From NCBI GenBank assembly GCA_030611725.1, contig JAUWPG010000007.1:1-37459 (forward strand): a stretch of 37,459 nt of DNA, written 5' to 3'. This document shows positions 8,398-16,812 of the stretch, piece by piece. The stretch is from Gammaproteobacteria bacterium (GTDB taxonomy: Bacteria; Pseudomonadota; Gammaproteobacteria; PS1; Pseudothioglobaceae). Both the position numbers and the translations under genes were made by a program. The notes below the pieces were generated by a model, which was not told the DNA's origin, searched no databases, and saw only the letters and a program-made list of their open reading frames with translations. Position 1 is the stretch's first letter. Every line of letters begins with the position of its first letter.

Positions 8398-9809
8398 ATA
8401 ACTTACGCTCTACTTATAATTCTAGAATTCAAAATATCCACTTTATTGGCATTGGCGGCTCCGGCATGAGTGGCATCGCTGAAGTGCTACATAATCTTGG
8501 TTATCAAATTTCAGGTTCAGATATTAATTCAAATTCTGCCACGCAGAGGCTTCATGACTTAGGCTGTAAAATCAACAATGGGCATCATAGCAATCACGTT
8601 ATTCATGCGCATGCCGTTGTTACTTCTAGTGCAATTGATGAAAATAATCCAGAGTTAGTTAAGGCTCATGAGCTTAATATCCCCACAATGCCTAGAGCTG
8701 AAATGCTGGCTGAAATTATGCGTTTTCGATTTGGTATTGCGGTAGCTGGAACCCATGGAAAAACCACAACGACCAGTCTAATTACTCACATATTGAATGT
8801 TGCCAAACTAGACCCAACCTATATCATTGGTGGAATATTAAATTCAAACGGTATCAATGCAAAGCTTGGTGGGAGTGATTATCTCGTTGCTGAGGCTGAT
8901 GAATCTGATGCTTCTTTCTTACATTTACAACCGATGCTTAGTGTCATTACCAATATTGACCATGACCATATGGCAACCTATGACCATGATTATCAAAAAT
9001 TAACCGATGCTTTTATCAGTTTTACCTCCAACCTGCCTTTTTATGGCGCTTGTGTACTGTGTGCAGATGATGCCGGTGTAGTAGACATACTAAATGACAT
9101 TCATCGCCCTTTAGTCACTTATGGGTTTAGTCATGGTGTTGACATACAAGCCATTAACATTACTCAACAAGATCGAAAAATGCATTTTGAAGTCGTGTGT
9201 GAAAGATACGCTCAATCGTTTCTAGTTGAACTTAATTTAATTGGAAAACACAATATTTTGAACACTTTAGCTGCGATTGGAGTGTCATGTGAATTAGGTG
9301 TTAAAGTAGATGTTATTCAAAGCGCACTGAAGAACTTTTCTGGTGTTTCTAGACGACTTGATTATCATGGACTGCTAAATATTGACAATAAAAAACTACC
9401 CTTATTTGATGATTATGGCCACCATCCAAACGAAATCAACGCGGTTTTCCAGGGATTACAAGACACCTATCCTGGTCAACGTCTAGTCGTTATTTTTCAG
9501 CCACATCGTTATACACGTACACGTGATTTATTTAATGATTTTGCACGCGCCTTATCAGCAGCAGATGTTCTAATTTTATTAGATATTTACCCTGCCAGTG
9601 AAAAACCAATTGCACACATTAATTCTTCCACACTGGCTGACGCCATCCGTCAACGCTCATCGCTAGATCCAATTGTTGTCAAAGAGGTGCGGGAGATTTT
9701 CAAAATATTGCCTAATATCATCCAACAAAAAGATGTGTTACTCACTCTAGGTGCGGGAGATATTAGCACCCTGCCAAATTCATTGATGAATCAATATGCT
9801 CTATCATAA
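8394..9809 (+). CDS. murC: MurC, UDP-N-acetylmuramate-L-alanine ligase
   Basis: Adds the first amino acid (L-Ala) to UDP-MurNAc in the cytoplasm. Length 471 residues from a GTG that overlaps the ispF stop. The N-terminal Rossmann motif GIGGSGMSGIAEVL, the ATP loop GTHGKTTTTSL near residue 122, the Mur-ligase segment VAEADESDASFL and the C-terminal FQPHRYTRTRDL all fit MurC. MurB overlaps its end by 14 bases. Confidence 0.97.
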   Translation: MNNLRSTYNSRIQNIHFIGIGGSGMSGIAEVLHNLGYQISGSDINSNSATQRLHDLGCKINNGHHSNHVIHAHAVVTSSAIDENNPELVKAHELNIPTMPRAEMLAEIMRFRFGIAVAGTHGKTTTTSLITHILNVAKLDPTYIIGGILNSNGINAKLGGSDYLVAEADESDASFLHLQPMLSVITNIDHDHMATYDHDYQKLTDAFISFTSNLPFYGACVLCADDAGVVDILNDIHRPLVTYGFSHGVDIQAINITQQDRKMHFEVVCERYAQSFLVELNLIGKHNILNTLAAIGVSCELGVKVDVIQSALKNFSGVSRRLDYHGLLNIDNKKLPLFDDYGHHPNEINAVFQGLQDTYPGQRLVVIFQPHRYTRTRDLFNDFARALSAADVLILLDIYPASEKPIAHINSSTLADAIRQRSSLDPIVVKEVREIFKILPNIIQQKDVLLTLGAGDISTLPNSLMNQYALS

Positions 9810-10629
9810 TGTACCGATGGATAAACATTGTTCATTTAGAACTGGTGGTATCGCGCAAAATTTCTTTGTTCCGCAGGCACTTAACGATTTATCTAAATTT
9901 CTAAAAAATAACCAAAAGCCTATTTTAATGTTGGGATTAGGTAGTAATTTACTGATACGTGACCAAGGATTTGACGGTGTCGTCATCCAATTAAAGCATT
10001 TTTCTAAAATTGACATTGATGAATCTATTGTGCATGCAGATTCAGGTGTGACACTGGCAAAACTTTCAAGATTCTGTGAATCTAAAAATTTACACGGTGC
10101 CGAATTTTTAAGCGCAATTCCAGGCACTGTTGGCGGTGCATTAAAGATGAATGCGGGCGCCTTTGGTAGTGAAATTTGGCAATTTGTCGAATCAGTCACC
10201 ACCATTAATGCCTCAGGTCTTATACATGAAAGAAATAAAACAGAATTTGAAATTACTTACCGTCAGGTATTGTCCAAAAACAAAAACGAATATTTTATAA
10301 GTGCCAGTTTTATATTTAACCAAGATAAAAAACAACAAGACATTAAGGCCTTATTGAAAAAACGAAATGATTCTCAGCCAATTGGGAAAGCAAATTGTGG
10401 CAGTGTTTTTAAGAACCCAAAAGATAATTTTGCTGCTAGACTCATTGAAAATAGCGGACTTAAAGGCTTTTGTATCGGTGATGCGTGCGTCTCTGATAAG
10501 CATGCAAATTTTATTATTAATCAAGGAAAGGCGAGTGCTGGCGATATCGAAAAATTAATTATTCATATCCAATTAGCCGTGAAAACTAAATTTAACATTG
10601 ATTTGAAAACCGAGGTAACCATCGTATGA
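9796..10629 (+). CDS. murB: MurB, UDP-N-acetylenolpyruvoylglucosamine reductase
   Basis: FAD enzyme that reduces enolpyruvyl-UDP-GlcNAc to UDP-MurNAc with NADPH. Length 277 residues. Visible are the substrate-entry segment CSFRTGGIA, the FAD loop LGLGSNLLIRD, AIPGTVGGALKMNAGAFG, the catalytic serine in NCGSVFKNP and the late catalytic glutamate in DLKTEVTIV. The size and missing extra loop indicate the short MurB class rather than the longer E. coli class. Starts inside the murC end and overlaps ddlB by four bases (ATGA). Confidence 0.96.
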   Translation: MLYHNVPMDKHCSFRTGGIAQNFFVPQALNDLSKFLKNNQKPILMLGLGSNLLIRDQGFDGVVIQLKHFSKIDIDESIVHADSGVTLAKLSRFCESKNLHGAEFLSAIPGTVGGALKMNAGAFGSEIWQFVESVTTINASGLIHERNKTEFEITYRQVLSKNKNEYFISASFIFNQDKKQQDIKALLKKRNDSQPIGKANCGSVFKNPKDNFAARLIENSGLKGFCIGDACVSDKHANFIINQGKASAGDIEKLIIHIQLAVKTKFNIDLKTEVTIV

Positions 10630-11507
10630 TCGCTGTACTAATGGGTGGAAATTCAGCTGAAAGATCAGTTTCTTTAGATGGCGGGGAGGCAGTCTACAAT
10701 GCTTTAAAAAGACAGGGTGTTGAATGCTTTAAATTTGATTGGCAAGGTGGTAATCTTGATAAACTCTGGTCACAAAATTTTGATAAAGCTTTTATTGTAT
10801 TGCATGGTCGTGGCGGTGAAGATGGTTATATTCAACAACAACTTGAAAATCGGGGCATACCCTACACCGGTTCAGAATCTAGCGCCTCTGAAAAATGCAT
10901 GAATAAAGCAATAACCAAAAACATTTGGGCGCAGCATAACTTACCGTTGTCCCCTTCTGTTTTGGCTGAGTATGATCAAAAAATACCCGATATTGATTTC
11001 CCGCTGCCTTGGGCAATAAAGCCGGCTTCAGAAGGTTCTAGTATTGGGATTAGTAAGGTGCTCAATACTGCAGAGTTAGATGAAGCACTTGCTTTGGCCT
11101 GGCAATATGACAATCAAGTGCTCATCGAACAATGGATTGAAGGTAATGAATATACTGTTTCAATCTTAAATGGTAATGCACTACCAGTGATTCAAATTAA
11201 AGTGATTGATGGATTTTACGATTATGCATCTAAATACCATTCAGACGAAACTCAATATATTTGCCCTTGTGGACTTTCAGATATTGACGAGCAACACTTA
11301 CAAAAAATTGCCTTGGCTGCTTTCAACATTATGGACGCCAAAACTTGGGGACGCGTTGATTTTATTCTTGATCAAAACAATTCGCCTTACTTATTAGAAA
11401 TTAACACGGTACCCGGCATGACCTCACATTCTTTAATGCCCATGGCGACACAAGCATCTGGAATAAATTTTGACAGTCTTGTCATAAAAATTTTAAATGG
11501 AAAATAA
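10626..11507 (+). CDS. ddlB: D-alanine-D-alanine ligase
   Basis: ATP-grasp ligase that makes D-Ala-D-Ala for the muropeptide. Length 293 residues. The N-terminal MGGNSAERSVSLDGG is the Ddl signature, followed by HGRGGEDGYIQQQLE, the ATP-grasp core AIKPASEGSSIGI and the metal/dipeptide-binding LEINTVPGMTSHSL. It overlaps murB by four bases and ftsQ by eleven, so it is translationally coupled on both sides. Confidence 0.97.
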   Translation: MIAVLMGGNSAERSVSLDGGEAVYNALKRQGVECFKFDWQGGNLDKLWSQNFDKAFIVLHGRGGEDGYIQQQLENRGIPYTGSESSASEKCMNKAITKNIWAQHNLPLSPSVLAEYDQKIPDIDFPLPWAIKPASEGSSIGISKVLNTAELDEALALAWQYDNQVLIEQWIEGNEYTVSILNGNALPVIQIKVIDGFYDYASKYHSDETQYICPCGLSDIDEQHLQKIALAAFNIMDAKTWGRVDFILDQNNSPYLLEINTVPGMTSHSLMPMATQASGINFDSLVIKILNGK

Positions 11508-12261
11508 ACGCACAAGAGAAAGCAATAAACGGCAAAAAACGTCTACTCAATTATTCGCCCCTATGGCTAAAATATTGCTCTTTTTATTTATATTTGGGCT
11601 GATTGTTTGGAGCATTCTAAAGACTGATCCAACACAATTTTTAGAAGCAGAAGTCAGTTGGAATATTGACGAAAAATTACCCATTAATCGTACAGTTTTA
11701 GTCGATAAAATTCAACCTTTAATTCAAGATAAATATCAACTTGATTTACTGCAAATTAAACAAGTTTTAGAGAAAGATCCATGGATTGAAAATGCATATA
11801 TAAAGCGCTTATTTTGGAATTCAATCCAGATTAACATTAAATCTAAAGAAATTATGATGCGCTGGGAAAATATCACTTGTCATTCTGAAAATGAAAAGAA
11901 TTGTATGGGCTACATATCAACCAATGGAGAATTATTTATTCCTAAAAAAATGATAGAGTCCACTGCTGTTTTGGCGCGCTCAAAACCAAATAAAGAGATC
12001 ATTTTTAAACTATACCAAGACTATAAAGAGTATCAGCAGCAAGTTAGTCCAATGGTGATCAGATCATTCTCCAAAACCCATATCGACCGACTCATACTTG
12101 AGCCGAATGTTGAAGTGATCTTAGGGTATCAGAATCAAAAAGATCGGTTAAACAAGTTTATAAAAGCTTACCAAAAACTCACAAAGGAAACCTCAAAGGT
12201 TAAAAAGGCAGTTTTTGATATGCGCTACCCTAAGGGGTTTTCGTTGCGTTATTTGCATTAA
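11497..12261 (+). CDS. ftsQ: Cell division protein FtsQ
   Basis: Bitopic scaffold protein of the division site. Length 254 residues: a basic cytoplasmic tail, one membrane helix (about 24-44, ILLFLFIFGLIVWSIL), a POTRA domain with the conserved EKDPWIENAYIKRLFWNSIQI segment, then the FtsQ beta domain. The C-terminus KKAVFDMRYPKGFSLRY matches the family's DLRYxxGxxxxW region, with Leu-Arg-Tyr in place of the tryptophan. It is the last gene of the division cluster here; ftsA and ftsZ do not follow. Its 3' end overlaps the convergent membrane-protein gene by 32 bases. Confidence 0.9.
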   Translation: MENKRTRESNKRQKTSTQLFAPMAKILLFLFIFGLIVWSILKTDPTQFLEAEVSWNIDEKLPINRTVLVDKIQPLIQDKYQLDLLQIKQVLEKDPWIENAYIKRLFWNSIQINIKSKEIMMRWENITCHSENEKNCMGYISTNGELFIPKKMIESTAVLARSKPNKEIIFKLYQDYKEYQQQVSPMVIRSFSKTHIDRLILEPNVEVILGYQNQKDRLNKFIKAYQKLTKETSKVKKAVFDMRYPKGFSLRYLH

Positions 12262-12928
12262 TTAACTGATAACAAAGTGCCAAGGTTACTAGTGTCCAAT
12301 AAAAAACTATCACTTTAACCACCCATTCTAATGTAGACCCCATTCCAATTATATCGACCAATGTGGAAAATAATATCGTCACTAAAGCCGGTAAAACCGC
12401 TTGCAAGAAAAACAAATTTATGTGTGTAGGAAATGACAAATTCCACTTATATTTAGAGGGCTGGTCAATGGCAATACTAACAAAGTTAAGTGTAATCGGA
12501 ACGATTAAAAAATATATGATCAAATGTAATAATGGCATACCCGTAATCATCACTGGCACTACTGTCACCAAACCTACAAATAGTATTAAACCCACAAATC
12601 GAATAATCTTGTTTGCCCCAAAAACTGGCATTAAGCCATTAACTGATTGCTCACCCTGCATCACCAAGCGATACATATTAATTGATAAGGTAATGTAACC
12701 ATAAAAAAATAAGAGAAAGTAAATCATCATATTTTCTGGCAAAGAGACTTCGATTAACTTACCACTGCTAAATATTTGCTCCATTTGTCCTAGTAATTCC
12801 GGTACCAGCATTAAAAATGGCAAAGAAATTAACACTGGAAGAATCGAGATTTCGATAATTTTTTTCCAATGCGTCAGTGCAAACGCAAAGCCTGCTAAAA
12901 AAATTTTATTGATGGGAAGTGCATTCAT
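12230..12928 (-). CDS. Multi-pass membrane protein of unknown function
   Basis: Protein of 232 residues with about five to six hydrophobic helices (roughly 25-45, 68-88, 108-132, 134-155, 172-194 and 202-222) and few charged residues. No motif that I recognise; it loosely resembles small uncharacterised transport-like proteins. It starts four bases after the mltD stop on the same strand and is probably co-transcribed with it. The C-terminal codons overlap the ftsQ end on the opposite strand. Confidence 0.75.
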   Translation of the reverse strand: MNALPINKIFLAGFAFALTHWKKIIEISILPVLISLPFLMLVPELLGQMEQIFSSGKLIEVSLPENMMIYFLLFFYGYITLSINMYRLVMQGEQSVNGLMPVFGANKIIRFVGLILFVGLVTVVPVMITGMPLLHLIIYFLIVPITLNFVSIAIDQPSKYKWNLSFPTHINLFFLQAVLPALVTILFSTLVDIIGMGSTLEWVVKVIVFYWTLVTLALCYQLINANNATKTP

Positions 12929-12932
12929 ATTT

Positions 12933-14483
12933 TTACTTCATTTTAGAATTAATAACGTTGACAATAACTTTAAGCTTTTGCCCTGGCTGTAGTGGTTTTT
13001 TACTGTCTAATTGGTTCCATGCTTTAAGGTCATTAACTTTGACTTTAAACTTTTTAGCAATGGTGGATAAATTATCACCGTTTTTAACTTGATAAGTCAC
13101 CTTTCGATCAATATCAAGACCAGTGCGGGTAATTCTAGACAAATTATTTGAATGAGATTTTTTAGGCTGCCAAATGGCCAGCCTCTTTCCAACTTGAAGA
13201 GGTTTGTTTCGATCTAGATGATTCCACTTAACAATATTGTCAATTTGAGTGTCATATTTTTTGGCAATTTTCCACAAACTATCGCCACTAACGACCGCAT
13301 GAATGATTTTTTTTCCGGTTCTTTTAATGCCCAATCTACGTTTTTCTCGCTGATCTTCAGAAAGTGTATAGTTATCCTGTCCTGTCTGTGCAACCGGAAC
13401 GATTAAATATTCACCCACTTTGATTTTATTACTACTTAAATCATTCACTTGTTTAATTTGCTTTGAAGTAGTTTTAAACTTATGCGCCAAATAACTCAAA
13501 CTCTCACCTAATTTGATCTTATGGCGCAACCAACCAACTCTTGCATTTCTTGGATTTTCACGTAGATTTTTCTTAAAAATTGACACCTTATCAATCGGCA
13601 ACAAAATCGTATAAGGAGGAGTGCTCGGTGTTGCCCAGCGTTTAAGCCCAGGATTTAGCGAGTACACTTCATCCAAAGTAATATCTGCCCATTGTGCAAT
13701 CATGGCTAAGTCAAATTGGGAATCTAATTTAATCGCTTGAACTTGTGGTTTGTTAACTACAGGTGTGATATCTTGGCCATAACGTTCAGGATATTTTATT
13801 AACTCAGCAACGGCCAACAGTCGCGGAACATATCCTCTGGTTTCAGCTGGTAGATCTAGGTTCCAAAAATCTGCTTTTCTACCCAGGCTTTTATTTTTAC
13901 GTACCGCTTTTTGCACTCGCCCAGGACCAGAATTATAAGCAGCAATTGAAAGTAGCCAATCTCCTTTAAAGAGTTTATTAAGGTTCTTTAAATACTGGAC
14001 AGCCGCCTTAGTCGATGCCAATACATCACGCCTGCCATCATACCACCAGTTGTCTTTTAAGCCGTATAATTTACCCGTAGAAGGGATAAACTGCCAAAGC
14101 CCTGAGGCTGTACCGTGTGAAAAAGAAAATGGATAATAAGCCGATTCAACAATAGGTAAAAGTGCAATTTCCAGCGGCAATCCTGCTTTTTCCACTTCTT
14201 TGGTAATCAAATACAGATAAGGTTTGGCACGCTTGGTAACACGCGTTAGATAATCAGGATTTTTCTTAAACCAGTCAATGTGCCAAAATAAGTCTTTTTG
14301 ACTGCGTGCGCTCAATGTATGGCGATTAGAAATATATTGCCACAGGTCTTTTTCAATAATTGGCTCGATTGCTTTTTTAATCTCAACAGATTCTGTAATT
14401 TTTACAACAGTAGTTGTACCAGCTGTTGTACCCTCACAAGCACTCAGAAAAAATAACGATAGATATAAGAGTCGTTTGAACAA
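12933..14483 (-). CDS. mltD: Membrane-bound lytic murein transglycosylase D with three LysM repeats
   Basis: Lipoprotein that cleaves the MurNAc-GlcNAc bond to form anhydro-muropeptides. Length 516 residues. The signal peptide ends in a lipobox (LYLSLFFLSAC, lipid-bearing Cys16). The SLT domain (about 85-230) has the catalytic glutamate in PIVESAYYPF, then GTASGLWQFIP and SIAAYNSGPGRV. Three LysM domains follow in the C-terminal third, seen as KIKLGESLSYLAHKF, AVVSGDSLWKIAKKY and QVKNGDNLSTIAKKF. E. coli MltD has two LysM repeats. bolA is directly upstream by two bases. Confidence 0.95.
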   Translation of the reverse strand: MFKRLLYLSLFFLSACEGTTAGTTTVVKITESVEIKKAIEPIIEKDLWQYISNRHTLSARSQKDLFWHIDWFKKNPDYLTRVTKRAKPYLYLITKEVEKAGLPLEIALLPIVESAYYPFSFSHGTASGLWQFIPSTGKLYGLKDNWWYDGRRDVLASTKAAVQYLKNLNKLFKGDWLLSIAAYNSGPGRVQKAVRKNKSLGRKADFWNLDLPAETRGYVPRLLAVAELIKYPERYGQDITPVVNKPQVQAIKLDSQFDLAMIAQWADITLDEVYSLNPGLKRWATPSTPPYTILLPIDKVSIFKKNLRENPRNARVGWLRHKIKLGESLSYLAHKFKTTSKQIKQVNDLSSNKIKVGEYLIVPVAQTGQDNYTLSEDQREKRRLGIKRTGKKIIHAVVSGDSLWKIAKKYDTQIDNIVKWNHLDRNKPLQVGKRLAIWQPKKSHSNNLSRITRTGLDIDRKVTYQVKNGDNLSTIAKKFKVKVNDLKAWNQLDSKKPLQPGQKLKVIVNVINSKMK

Positions 14484-14485
14484 GA

Positions 14486-14794
14486 CTAATGTTTTGTCTT
14501 ACTTGAGCATTGAGGAGAATGAGGTGCACCGTTTTTCATCAGCCATTCATCAGGTGTATACGTGTGCATTGCCATGGCATGAATATGATTAAGTTCTTCT
14601 TTAAACAATTGATTGATAAAACGATGGCGATCGATTAACTTAAGATCAACAAAATAATTACTAACCACTACCAATTTAAAATGCGACTGTGTTGCAGGGC
14701 CAGAATGGTTAGCAGATTCATTAATCACTTCCAAATGCGTAGGACTTAGTGCAGTTGTTAACTGTTCAGTCAAATGTTGTTGCATATCATTCAT
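14486..14794 (-). CDS. bolA: BolA-family protein
   Basis: Small protein of 102 residues with the BolA class II KH-like fold. Family marks are SHFKLVVVSNYF, RHRFINQLF and HAMAMHTYTPDEW, with the helix-strand order of the family. BolA proteins work with monothiol glutaredoxins in [2Fe-2S] handling and, in E. coli, affect morphology genes. Its start overlaps by one base the stop of the upstream 2Fe-2S flavin reductase gene, so it is co-transcribed with an iron-sulfur enzyme, which supports a cluster-related role by context. Confidence 0.9.
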   Translation of the reverse strand: MNDMQQHLTEQLTTALSPTHLEVINESANHSGPATQSHFKLVVVSNYFVDLKLIDRHRFINQLFKEELNHIHAMAMHTYTPDEWLMKNGAPHSPQCSSKTKH

Positions 14795-15804
14795 TATTTT
14801 TTTCCAGTAAAGGCAAACACAAAAGCATCTGAAAAGAAGTTGTCTTTAATCATACCCTGTTCTACAAAAGTAGAGGCAGCAGACTTAACCATCGCCGGCG
14901 GTCCGCAAGCATAAATTTCATAACCCGTAAGATCGTCAAAATCTGCCAATACACTTTCGTGCACAAACCCTGTTCTACCTTGCCACGCTTCGTTAGGCTC
15001 GGATAAAACTGGCACAAAATGAATATTATCATGTTCATTTACCCACTGCTGCGGTAAGTCCATATACAAATCAACTTCGTCTCTCACGCCCCAATATAAG
15101 TAAATTTGACGGTTTAACTTGGTGGCAATTGCATGCTCAATAATTGACTTAACTGGGCCAAAACCCGTACCTCCAGCAACCAAAATCACTGGTTTTTTAC
15201 TTTCTTCTCTAAAGAAAAAATCACCTTTTGGGCCTTCGAGCCTTAATAATGACTTCTCTCTCAATTCATTAAAGACAAAGTTTGTAAATTTACCGTCTTC
15301 TATTTGACGTACATGCAATTCAATCAAGCTAGAATTGGTTGGTGCATTAGCAATAGAAAAAGCCCTAGGCTCAAAATTAGGGTGAACTAAATCAATATAT
15401 TGCCCTGCCAAATACTGCAATGATTCAGCACCAGGAATTTTTAGAAAGACTTGTACCACATCATGATTAAGGTGCTTAATACTCTCTACTTTACAAGGCA
15501 AACTTCTAACTTCAATATCGGCAACACTGTCTAGCTCATCAACCACGAGCGAAACATCTGATTTTGCCCGACATTGGCACAATAGAGCCATGCCGTCCGC
15601 CACTTCTTCTGGCGTGATGCCATTTGGTATATCGCCTTCATAGCCAACTTCACCCTCAACGATAGTAGCCTTGCACTTACCGCAAAAACCTTTTTGACAA
15701 CCGTAAGGGAAATTCAATCCATGAATGAGTGCATCATCCAAAATAGCGTTATCACCATCGGTTCTGAAGATTTTTCCAGTGGCCTGATTTTCAATTGTAA
15801 ACAT
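14794..15804 (-). CDS. 2Fe-2S/FAD oxidoreductase (ferredoxin-NAD(P)H reductase type, AscD-like)
   Basis: Three-domain electron-transfer protein of 336 residues. Residues 1-90 form a plant-type 2Fe-2S ferredoxin domain with ligands Cys36, Cys41, Cys44 (CQKGFCGKC) and Cys76. An FAD-binding barrel follows with the RAFSIANAP motif, then an NAD(P) domain (GGTGFGPVKSII, ending with ACGPPAMV). This layout is shared by AscD-type reductases and by reductase components of oxygenases. No oxygenase lies nearby, so the partner is unknown. Divergent from miaA with an 81-base gap; bolA is the next gene in its transcript. Confidence 0.88.
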   Translation of the reverse strand: MFTIENQATGKIFRTDGDNAILDDALIHGLNFPYGCQKGFCGKCKATIVEGEVGYEGDIPNGITPEEVADGMALLCQCRAKSDVSLVVDELDSVADIEVRSLPCKVESIKHLNHDVVQVFLKIPGAESLQYLAGQYIDLVHPNFEPRAFSIANAPTNSSLIELHVRQIEDGKFTNFVFNELREKSLLRLEGPKGDFFFREESKKPVILVAGGTGFGPVKSIIEHAIATKLNRQIYLYWGVRDEVDLYMDLPQQWVNEHDNIHFVPVLSEPNEAWQGRTGFVHESVLADFDDLTGYEIYACGPPAMVKSAASTFVEQGMIKDNFFSDAFVFAFTGKK

Positions 15805-15838
15805 GCGTTTATATCTAATAAATTTGAGTAGTCGACAT

Positions 15839-15844
15839 TATAAT
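15839..15844 (+). promoter_or_regulatory. Candidate -10 element for miaA
   Basis: TATAAT at 15839-15844, 42 bases before the miaA GTG, in the divergent gap. No convincing -35 at 16-18 bases. The miaA Shine-Dalgarno AAAGGA is at 15875-15880. Confidence 0.35.
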
Positions 15845-15885
15845 GTAGGTTATATCAATAAATGCCTACTAATTAAAGGATCTTT

Positions 15886-16812
15886 GTGTCAAGTAATCTT
15901 TGCAAAACTGTTGTATTTTTAATGGGCCCTACCGCCTCAGGAAAAACGGCTTTGGCCATTAAGCTTGCCCAACAATTCAAAACAAGAATTATTAGTGTTG
16001 ATTCTGCACTTATCTACAAAGGCATGAGTATTGGTACTGCTAAGCACGATGCTCAAACTTTAAAAAATTACCCACATCATTTAATCAATATTTGCGAACC
16101 ACAAGAGGCTTACTCAGCCTATGACTTTTCACGTGATGCTAAAACTCAAATTCAATTGGCTTTTGATAATAATGAGGTACCTATCTTAGTTGGTGGCACT
16201 TCGTTTTACTTTAACGCACTCGAACATGGCTTGTCTAATTTACCAGAATCCACCGCTGAATCAAGACAAAAATACAACCAACTGTTAAAGGAAAAAGGCG
16301 CTGCTGTATTGCATAAAGAACTTGAGAAAATTGACAAAAAATCTGCCGAACGCATTCACCCAAATGATGCACAAAGAGTTACGCGTGCACTCGAAGTGTT
16401 TGATTTAAGTGGAAAAAGACTTAGCGAATTACAAGGCAACAAAAAACCAGGTATCAACCATTCAATCAAAAAAATTATTCTCATGCCTGAGCGTAGTGAA
16501 TTACATCAACGCATCGAGGCGCGCTTTTTATCAATGATGGACGAGGGATTTTTGACAGAAGTTGAAATACTCAAACAAAATCCTAATTTACATGAAGATT
16601 TACCCTCGATTCGTTGTGTGGGTTATCGACAAGCTTGGCAATATTTAAAAGGTGAGATCGACAAGGCAACCATGATTGAAAGGGCTATTATTGCCACACG
16701 CCAATTGTGTAAACGTCAAAGCACGTGGCTAAATAGTGAAACCAATGCACTTATTTTAAAAGACATTGATGTGGAAACAGCAACGAAATTTATCCAGCAA
16801 TCGCCTTCTTAA
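15886..16812 (+). CDS. miaA: MiaA, tRNA dimethylallyltransferase
   Basis: Transfers the dimethylallyl group from DMAPP to A37 of tRNAs reading UNN codons; MiaB (start of the window) then methylthiolates the product. Length 308 residues from GTG 15886, chosen because AAAGGA lies five bases upstream. The P-loop is GPTASGKTALA, followed by ISVDSALIYKGMSIGTAK, VGGTSFYFNAL and the late RCVGYRQAW and TRQLCKRQSTW segments. Its isoprenyl donor derives from the MEP pathway whose IspD and IspF are encoded at 7233-8397. Its 3' end overlaps convergent murD by 23 bases. Confidence 0.96.
   Translation: MSSNLCKTVVFLMGPTASGKTALAIKLAQQFKTRIISVDSALIYKGMSIGTAKHDAQTLKNYPHHLINICEPQEAYSAYDFSRDAKTQIQLAFDNNEVPILVGGTSFYFNALEHGLSNLPESTAESRQKYNQLLKEKGAAVLHKELEKIDKKSAERIHPNDAQRVTRALEVFDLSGKRLSELQGNKKPGINHSIKKIILMPERSELHQRIEARFLSMMDEGFLTEVEILKQNPNLHEDLPSIRCVGYRQAWQYLKGEIDKATMIERAIIATRQLCKRQSTWLNSETNALILKDIDVETATKFIQQSPS

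Noticed and set aside
9804-10205. 133-codon minus-strand ORF inside murB
   Set aside because: Antisense to strongly conserved MurB sequence; cysteine- and proline-rich translation without a family pattern.
12363-12698. 111-codon plus-strand ORF across the minus-strand membrane-protein gene
   Set aside because: It lies wholly antisense to a gene with coherent membrane helices, has no ribosome-binding site worth noting, and its translation lacks any domain pattern.
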